The notes under the pieces were generated by a model. That model was given only the letters and a program-made list of their open reading frames with translations. It was not told the DNA's origin and did not search any database. DNA of 64,000 nucleotides, from the NCBI GenBank assembly GCA_965220835.1, contig OZ244842.1:372001-436000 (forward strand), written 5' to 3'. This document shows, in pieces, positions 59,436-64,000 of the stretch; the stretch's first letter is position 1; each line of letters starts with the position of its first letter. Both the position numbers and the translations under genes were made by a program. This DNA comes from Azophilus sp965220835. Its GTDB lineage: Bacteria; Pseudomonadota; Gammaproteobacteria; Pseudomonadales; Azotimanducaceae.

Positions 59436-60577
59436 CGGCCACTAAGCCCCGACACCACTTCCACCACCCGTTGCGCGGCGTAGTCCACCTCCGCCTCGGT
59501 GGTGTAGCGGCCGATGGAGAAGCGCAGGCTGGCGTGGGCGATCTCATCGGGGACGCCGAGGGCGCGGAGCACGTAGGAAGGCTCCACACTGGCTGACGTG
59601 CAGGCGGAGCCGCTGGAGACGGCGATGTCGTCCAAGGCCATCAGCAGGGTTTCGCCGTCGATGCCGGCAAAGCCGACATTGAGGTTGCCGGGCAGGCGCT
59701 GCTCCTCGTCGCCGTTCAGCACCGCACCGGGCGCTTGCTTCAAGTGCGACCACAGGCGCTTGCGCAGGGCCAGGATGCGGGCGTTCTCCGTGTCCATAAC
59801 CCGGCCCAGGATGGCGCACGCCTCGCCCATGCCCACCACTTGGTGGGTGGCCAGGGTGCCGGAGCGCATGCCGCGTTCGTGGCCGCCGCCGTGCAGCTGC
59901 GGGCGCAGGCGCATGGGCGGCTCCCGGCGCACGTACAGGGCGCCGACACCCTTGGGGCCATACATCTTGTGCGCCGACAGGCTGATCAGGTCGATGGCCA
60001 TGGCCTGCACGTCCAAGGGCAGCTTGCCGGCGCTCTGGGCGGCATCCACGTGCAAGCGAACCCCGGCGGCGCGGCAGATTGCGCCGATGGCGGCCACATC
60101 GTTGACCACGCCGATTTCGTTGTTCACCTGCATCAAGGAGACCAGCAGGGTGTCTTCGCGCAGCGCCTCGGCCACTTGCTCGGGGCGGATGATGCCGTCC
60201 GCCGGCGGCGTGAGCCAAGTGACCTCAAAGCCTTGGGTTTCAAGGTGGGCGCAGGTGTCGAGCACGGCCTTGTGCTCGATGGTGCTGGTGACGATGTGGC
60301 GGCGGGATGCGCCTTCGGCCAAGCCCTTGATGGCCAAATTGTCCGATTCGGTGGCGCCGGAGGTCCAGACGATTTCCCGGGGGTCGGCGTTGAGCAGGCG
60401 GGCCACGTCGGCGCGGGCCGCCTCCACCGCTTCCTCGGCATGCCAGCCGAAGGCGTGGCTGCGCGAGGCCGGATTGCCGAAGTTGCCCTCCGCCAGCAGG
60501 CAGGCGTTCATCTTGGCCGCCACTTGGGGGTCCACCGGCGTGGTGGCCGAGTAGTCTAGGTAAACCGCTTTGCGCAC
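59432..60577 (-). CDS. iscS: Cysteine desulfurase IscS
   Basis: 381 aa, slightly shorter than E. coli IscS (404). 'YLDYSATTPVDPQVAAKM', 'TSGATESDNLAIKG', PLP lysine in 'SLSAHKMYGPKGVGAL' and catalytic Cys in 'SSGSACTSASVEPS' are all present. It supplies persulfide sulfur for Fe-S clusters and tRNA thiolation. It follows iscR by 45 bp on the same strand. The usual next genes (iscU, iscA, hscB, hscA, fdx) are missing. Confidence 0.94.
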   Translation of the reverse strand: MRKAVYLDYSATTPVDPQVAAKMNACLLAEGNFGNPASRSHAFGWHAEEAVEAARADVARLLNADPREIVWTSGATESDNLAIKGLAEGASRRHIVTSTIEHKAVLDTCAHLETQGFEVTWLTPPADGIIRPEQVAEALREDTLLVSLMQVNNEIGVVNDVAAIGAICRAAGVRLHVDAAQSAGKLPLDVQAMAIDLISLSAHKMYGPKGVGALYVRREPPMRLRPQLHGGGHERGMRSGTLATHQVVGMGEACAILGRVMDTENARILALRKRLWSHLKQAPGAVLNGDEEQRLPGNLNVGFAGIDGETLLMALDDIAVSSGSACTSASVEPSYVLRALGVPDEIAHASLRFSIGRYTTEAEVDYAAQRVVEVVSGLSGR

Positions 60578-60622
60578 TTCGGCTTTGCTTTTTGAGTGAG
60601 TCAGTGCAAGCCCGGCAGACGG

Positions 60623-61090
60623 CTAGGCAAGCTGGCTTAGTATGACCTCTTCCGCGCGGCGGTCCTGCCGGTGGGCGATGGACTGCACCTCCCGGCGAGC
60701 CACCAAGCTGGCCAAGGTCACCCGCTTGAGGAAGCCGTCGATTTCCTGGGAGAGATCATTCCACAGATCGTGGGTCAGGCAAATGGTGCCGCCTTGGCAG
60801 TCCGCCGCGCCGTGGCAGCGGGTGGCATCCACGCCTTCGCCGACCGCGGCTATGATCTCCGAGACGCTGATGCGCTCCGCGTCCACGCTGAGCCGGTAGC
60901 CGCCGCCGGGCCCGCGCAGGCTGTCCAACAGCCCGGCGCGCTTCAGGCGGCCGAACAGCTGTTCAAGATAGGCGGGGGAAATGCCTTGGCGCTGCGCGAT
61001 GGCCGTCACGCTCACCGGCCCCGATTGCCGGTGCAGGGCGATGTCGAGCATGGCGGTGACCGCATAGCGGCCCTTGGTGGTCAGGCGCAT
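60623..61090 (-). CDS. iscR: Fe-S cluster assembly transcriptional regulator IscR
   Basis: 155 aa from 'MRLTTKGRYAVTAMLDIAL'; the frame upstream is not coding. Rrf2-type winged helix ('SPAYLEQLFGRLKRAGLL', 'SLRGPGGGYRLS'). The [2Fe-2S]-ligating cysteines are spaced CX5CX5C ('CHGAADCQGGTIC'), as in E. coli IscR. Holo-IscR represses the isc operon. Its leader contains a long perfect palindrome (61120-61176). Confidence 0.95.
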   Translation of the reverse strand: MRLTTKGRYAVTAMLDIALHRQSGPVSVTAIAQRQGISPAYLEQLFGRLKRAGLLDSLRGPGGGYRLSVDAERISVSEIIAAVGEGVDATRCHGAADCQGGTICLTHDLWNDLSQEIDGFLKRVTLASLVARREVQSIAHRQDRRAEEVILSQLA

Positions 61091-61119
61091 GGCGTCACGC
61101 CCCGTTTGTCCGTGTGAGT

Positions 61120-61176
61120 GGCGCAGCGGCTTGATTCGGTTCAACTTCAGCTTGAAGCGAATCAAGCCGCTGCGCC
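61120..61176. promoter_or_regulatory. 19-bp perfect inverted repeat in the iscR leader
   Basis: 61120-61138 and 61158-61176 are exact reverse complements with a 19-nt spacer. The spacer can form a further 5-bp stem. The structure begins 30 bp upstream of the iscR start, so it would form a very stable hairpin in the mRNA or act as a DNA palindrome. The function is not known. Confidence 0.75.
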
Positions 61177-61285
61177 GGCCCAATATCGTGCGATGATTGG
61201 GGTTGAGTATGCAATAGCCAGCCGAGTGCGTCCACTTCAAGGGGCTGGGTGCTTGCGCTTGCGTTTGGCTGGCTCAAGCTTGGTC

Positions 61286-61332
61286 GGTTTGCAGGGTTTT
61301 CTGGGTTTGCAGGGTTTTTTGGGTTTGCAGGG
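61286..61332 (+). repeat. 18-bp tandem repeat upstream of a crotonase gene
   Basis: Two 18-bp units (61286-61303, 61304-61321) plus 11 bp of a third, core 'ggtttgcaggg'. It ends 25 bp before the ATG at 61357, another tandem array in a crotonase leader. Confidence 0.75.
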
Positions 61333-61356
61333 AAAGTGCGGGGAAAACGGAGGTCT

Positions 61357-62136
61357 ATGAGCATGAAAGTGGAATCAACCACCCATGGCCGGGTGGCCTT
61401 GGTCACCATCAATCGCCCGGCAGTCCGCAACGCCGTCGACGGGGAAACGGCCGAGGGGCTCGCCGATGCGTTCGCTCGCTTTGATGGCGACGGCGATCTT
61501 GACGTGGCGGTGCTGACCGGTGCGCAAGGCACCTTCTGCGCCGGCGCCGACCTCAAGGCCGTCTCCGAAGCTCGGGGCGCACCGAAGCTCAAGCCCGATG
61601 GTCGGGGACCTTTGGGCTGCACGCGCATGCTGCTGTCCAAGCCGGTCATCGCAGCCGTGGAGGGCTTTGCCGTGGCCGGCGGCCTGGAGCTGGCGCTTTG
61701 GTGCGACTTGCGGGTGGCTGCGGAGGATGCGGTGTTTGGCGTGTACTGCCGCCGTTGGGGCGTGCCCTTAGTGGATGGCGGCACCATCCGCTTGACGCGC
61801 CTGGTCGGCCACAGCCACGCGCTGGACTTGATCCTCACCGGCCGCGGCGTCGCCGGGGAGGAAGCGAAGGCCATGGGCCTGGCCAATCGGCTGGCGCCGC
61901 CGGGCCAGGCCTTGGCAGCCGCCTTGGCTTTGGCGGAAAGCCTCACCGCCTTTCCCCAGCTTTGCCTGCGCAATGACCGGCTGTCCTCCTATCGGCAATG
62001 GTCGCTGCCGCTCGAAGAGGCGCTTAAGGAGGAGACCCGCCTCGGCTTGGAGGTGCTGGCCTCCGGCGAAACCCGGCGCGGCGCCACGCGCTTCGCGGCA
62101 GGCAAGGGACGCCACGGCGACTTTGAGTCCATCTAG
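61357..62136 (+). CDS. Crotonase / enoyl-CoA hydratase family protein
   Basis: 259 aa. The start ATG follows GGAGG ('cggaggtct'). 'VTINRPAVRNAVDGETAEGL', 'GTFCAGADLKAVSEA' and 'AVEGFAVAGGLELALWCDLRVAA' are the crotonase core, and 'YCRRWGVPLVDGGTIRL' carries the active-site Asp region seen in ECH subgroups annotated as EchA or isomerase. It is a third crotonase in the window, distinct from the coupled pair at 19.7-21.3 kb. It is inserted between iscR and ndk in an otherwise housekeeping region. Confidence 0.88.
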   Translation: MSMKVESTTHGRVALVTINRPAVRNAVDGETAEGLADAFARFDGDGDLDVAVLTGAQGTFCAGADLKAVSEARGAPKLKPDGRGPLGCTRMLLSKPVIAAVEGFAVAGGLELALWCDLRVAAEDAVFGVYCRRWGVPLVDGGTIRLTRLVGHSHALDLILTGRGVAGEEAKAMGLANRLAPPGQALAAALALAESLTAFPQLCLRNDRLSSYRQWSLPLEEALKEETRLGLEVLASGETRRGATRFAAGKGRHGDFESI

Positions 62137-62140
62137 CCGC

Positions 62141-62146
62141 TATAAT
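62141..62146 (+). promoter_or_regulatory. Candidate -10 element of the ndk promoter
   Basis: A perfect TATAAT directly after the crotonase stop codon, 80 bp before the ndk start. A convincing -35 is not visible (the best is 'gacttt' 17 bp upstream). Confidence 0.45.
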
Positions 62147-62225
62147 GCGCGCCCCGAAAGCAGGGCCGAGGGTCCTGTGCCGGAACACGCCCTTCCTGAT
62201 TCAAGCGGACATTGCGGAGACCTCT

Positions 62226-62654
62226 ATGGCCGTGGAGCGCACTTTATCCATCGTCAAGCCCGATGCGGTGGCCCGTAACCTCATCGGCGAAATCTATTCG
62301 CGGTTTGAACGCGGCGGCTTGAAGATCGTCGCCGCCAAGATGCTGCGGCTGGACAAGGCCCGGGCTGCGGGCTTTTATGCCGAACACGAAGGCAAGCCGT
62401 TTTATGAGGCGCTCTGCGCCTACATGACTTCCGGCCCCATCATGGTGCAGGTCTTGGAAGGGGAGGACGCCATCGCGGCGAACCGCCGGCTGATGGGCGC
62501 CACCAACCCGGCGGAAGCGGATCCGGGCACCATCCGGGCGGACTTTGCCGAGTCCTTGGACGCCAATTCGGTGCACGGCTCCGACGCCCCGGCCTCCGCC
62601 CGCCGGGAGATCGCCTACTTCTTCGAACCCGCGGAGATACTCTCCGGAAGTTAA
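62226..62654 (+). CDS. ndk: Nucleoside diphosphate kinase
   Basis: 142 aa. 'ERTLSIVKPDAVARNLIGEI', 'KPFYEALCAYMTSGPIMVQVLEG', 'RRLMGATNPAEADPGTIR' and the active-site His in 'NSVHGSDAPASARRE' are textbook. It transfers phosphate between NTPs and NDPs. rlmN starts 10 bp after its stop, as in other gammaproteobacteria. Confidence 0.97.
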   Translation: MAVERTLSIVKPDAVARNLIGEIYSRFERGGLKIVAAKMLRLDKARAAGFYAEHEGKPFYEALCAYMTSGPIMVQVLEGEDAIAANRRLMGATNPAEADPGTIRADFAESLDANSVHGSDAPASARREIAYFFEPAEILSGS

Positions 62655-62664
62655 GGCCGCCCGG

Positions 62665-63840
62665 ATGCGCAACCTATTCGACTACGACCGGGCGGGGCTG
62701 GAAGCGGCCTTTGAGGCGGCTGGGCACAAGGCCTTTCGCGCCCGGCAGATCATGAAGTGGGTCTATCACCGCGGCGTTCGGGATTTCTCCGCGATGACCG
62801 ATCTGGCCAAGAGCCTGCGCGCTTGGCTGGGCGAAACGGCAACCCTGTCGGTGCCCGAAGTGCGGTCCCGGCAGGACTCGGCGGACGGCACCATCAAGTG
62901 GGCCATGGGCATGGATCAAGGCGATGTGGTGGAGACCGTGCTCATCCCGGAAGCCATGAGCTCCCCTCAAAAGGGCACGCCGCCAGCGTCGCAGAGGCAG
63001 CAATTCGGCCGAGCAGACGCGTCCGGTGGTGCCCTGCAAGCGGGCCGCAACACGCTGTGCGTCTCCTCCCAAGCGGGCTGCGCGCTCGATTGCCGCTTTT
63101 GCGCCACCGGCAAGCAGGGCTTCAACGGCAACCTGACCACCGCGGAGATCATCGGCCAGGTGTGGCTGGCCAACCAGGCGATCAAGGCCGAGGGCAGGAG
63201 CGTGAGCAACGTGGTGCTCATGGGCATGGGCGAACCGCTGCTCAACTTTGATGCGGTGGTCCGCGCCGTCAATCTGATGATGGACGACCTGGCCTTCGGC
63301 ATCTCCAAGCGCCGGGTGACCATTTCCACCGCCGGCGTGGTGCCGGCCATCTACGATTTGGCCGAGGTGAGCGACGTTTCCCTGGCAGTGTCCCTGCACG
63401 CGCCGGATGACGCGCTGCGCGATGAGCTCGTGCCCATCAACCGCAAGTACCCCATAAGCGAGCTGCTCGCCGCCTGCCGCCACTACGTTGCCGGCTTGGG
63501 CGAACGCCGCGCGTTGACGGTGGAGTACACGCTGATCAAGGGCGTCAACGACAGCCTCGCCCAGGCACGGGCGCTGGCGCGCCTGCTGCGCGGCCTGCGC
63601 TGCAAGATCAACCTCATCCCGTTCAATCCCTTTCCGGCATCGGGCTTTGAGCGCCCGGATGCCCGGGCGGTGCGCGCCTTTCAAACCGCGCTGCTCGACG
63701 CCGGCTACGCCACCATGCTGCGCACCACGCGCGGGGATGACATCGGCGCCGCCTGCGGCCAGTTGACCGGCGCGGTCAACGACCGGACGCGGCGCCAATC
63801 CCGCTATCTGGCCCGTCTGCAAGTGGCCGAGGTGGGTTAG
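62665..63840 (+). CDS. rlmN: Dual-specificity 23S rRNA/tRNA adenine-C2 methyltransferase RlmN
   Basis: 391 aa. The radical-SAM motif 'CALDCRFC' (CX3CX2C) is followed by 'LMGMGEPLLNFD'. One catalytic Cys lies in 'NTLCVSSQ' and the other in 'GDDIGAACGQL'. It methylates A2503 of 23S rRNA and A37 of some tRNAs. An insertion of about 30 residues (Ser/Gln/Ala-rich, 'SSPQKGTPPASQRQQFG') separates 'VVETVLIPE' from 'NTLCVSSQ', where the family normally has only a short loop. Confidence 0.95.
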   Translation: MRNLFDYDRAGLEAAFEAAGHKAFRARQIMKWVYHRGVRDFSAMTDLAKSLRAWLGETATLSVPEVRSRQDSADGTIKWAMGMDQGDVVETVLIPEAMSSPQKGTPPASQRQQFGRADASGGALQAGRNTLCVSSQAGCALDCRFCATGKQGFNGNLTTAEIIGQVWLANQAIKAEGRSVSNVVLMGMGEPLLNFDAVVRAVNLMMDDLAFGISKRRVTISTAGVVPAIYDLAEVSDVSLAVSLHAPDDALRDELVPINRKYPISELLAACRHYVAGLGERRALTVEYTLIKGVNDSLAQARALARLLRGLRCKINLIPFNPFPASGFERPDARAVRAFQTALLDAGYATMLRTTRGDDIGAACGQLTGAVNDRTRRQSRYLARLQVAEVG

Positions 63841-63842
63841 TC

Positions 63843-63974
63843 GTGGAACAGGCGCACGAGGGTCCAAGCGCGGCGCTGCAGGGGCGGCGCGGAATGGTTT
63901 GGTGGGTCGCCGGCGCCGTTGCCGCACTGGCTGCCGCCATTGGCGGCATGCTGTCCATGTTCTCGAATCGATAG
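63843..63974 (+). CDS. Small single-TM protein after rlmN
   Basis: 43 codons from a GTG 3 bp after the rlmN stop. A polar N terminus ('MEQAHEGPSAALQGRRG') is followed by one hydrophobic helix ('MVWWVAGAVAALAAAIGGML') and 'SMFSNR'. No RBS is obvious beyond coupling to rlmN. No family recognised; it could be spurious. Confidence 0.35.
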   Translation: MEQAHEGPSAALQGRRGMVWWVAGAVAALAAAIGGMLSMFSNR

Positions 63975-63976
63975 CC

Positions 63977-64000
63977 GTGGCCCGCTTGGTACGGGGCATG
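63977..64000 (+). CDS. Possible start of the next gene (cut by window edge)
   Basis: A GTG 3 bp after the small gene's stop opens a frame of eight codons ('MARLVRGM') to the window end. In the Pseudomonas-type order the next gene would be pilF, but eight codons cannot show this. Confidence 0.2.

Noticed and set aside
1..64000. Prophage or insertion sequence
   Set aside because: No integrase, transposase, capsid, tail or terminal inverted repeat pair was seen, despite several relics and acquired-looking cassettes.

Overview
The window is GC-rich bacterial DNA with strong G/C preference at third codon positions. It most likely comes from a marine or host-associated gammaproteobacterium. The best taxonomic clue is the right-hand block at about 50.6-64 kb: tRNA-Leu, queA-tgt-yajC-secD-secF, suhB, trmJ, iscS/iscR, ndk, rlmN. 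From memory this follows the Pseudomonas-type gene order, but here it is rearranged. No transposase, integrase, rRNA or CRISPR array was found. Outer-membrane barrels, TonB receptors, lipoproteins and a Tat-like signal show a diderm cell.

Layout. 0-8.5 kb holds the end of a giant Ig/FN3-repeat autotransporter, a degenerate toxin-system copy, an OmpA-type protein and a TonB-dependent receptor. 8.6-17.3 kb holds aroA, a two-gene AAA-ATPase/TOPRIM-like pair (defence candidate), a homocysteine methyltransferase, and an alkA-ogt-BCCT transporter operon facing a cupin/phosphomannose-isomerase-like gene. 17.5-26.9 kb holds an Rpn-type nuclease, an MBL hydrolase, two coupled crotonases, yacG, a GST, three SDRs and an ATP-grasp enzyme. 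27.0-28.8 kb has three tRNAs (Cys, Leu, Leu) and a nucleotidyltransferase toxin-like pair. 28.9-36.6 kb is a same-strand metabolic run: GST, MATE exporter, PLP enzyme, flavin/F420-type oxidoreductase, Rieske oxygenase and a TPR protein. 36.7-38.5 kb is an AbiEi/AbiEii cassette sitting between two copies of the 3' end of the neighbouring permease gene. 38.5-50.4 kb is iron-themed: an ABC transporter with two DUF3526-type permeases, a siderophore-type TonB receptor, a small secreted protein, an FbpB/FbpC/FbpA-like ferric transporter with a good Fur box, a PiuC-like hydroxylase and an unrecognised lipoprotein. 50.4-64 kb is the housekeeping block.

Three themes go beyond routine annotation. (1) Short tandem repeat arrays (10-21 bp units) sit again and again at gene 5' ends. 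The clearest is eleven 16-bp units running into the start codon of a crotonase gene, each unit carrying a Shine-Dalgarno-like core. (2) The DNA holds many relics: a degenerate second copy of the toxin pair, a frameshifted Uma2 fragment, two 'head-and-tail' genes that appear to have lost their middles, a tRNA-Leu half-copy interrupted by hairpins, and a duplicated permease 3' end. (3) The isc cluster has only iscR and iscS, inverted relative to its syntenic neighbours, with no iscU/iscA/hscBA/fdx beside it.

Functional assignments come from motif reading and remembered family features, not from database searches. Start codons were chosen from motifs, ribosome-binding sites and gene overlaps, and several remain ambiguous as noted.
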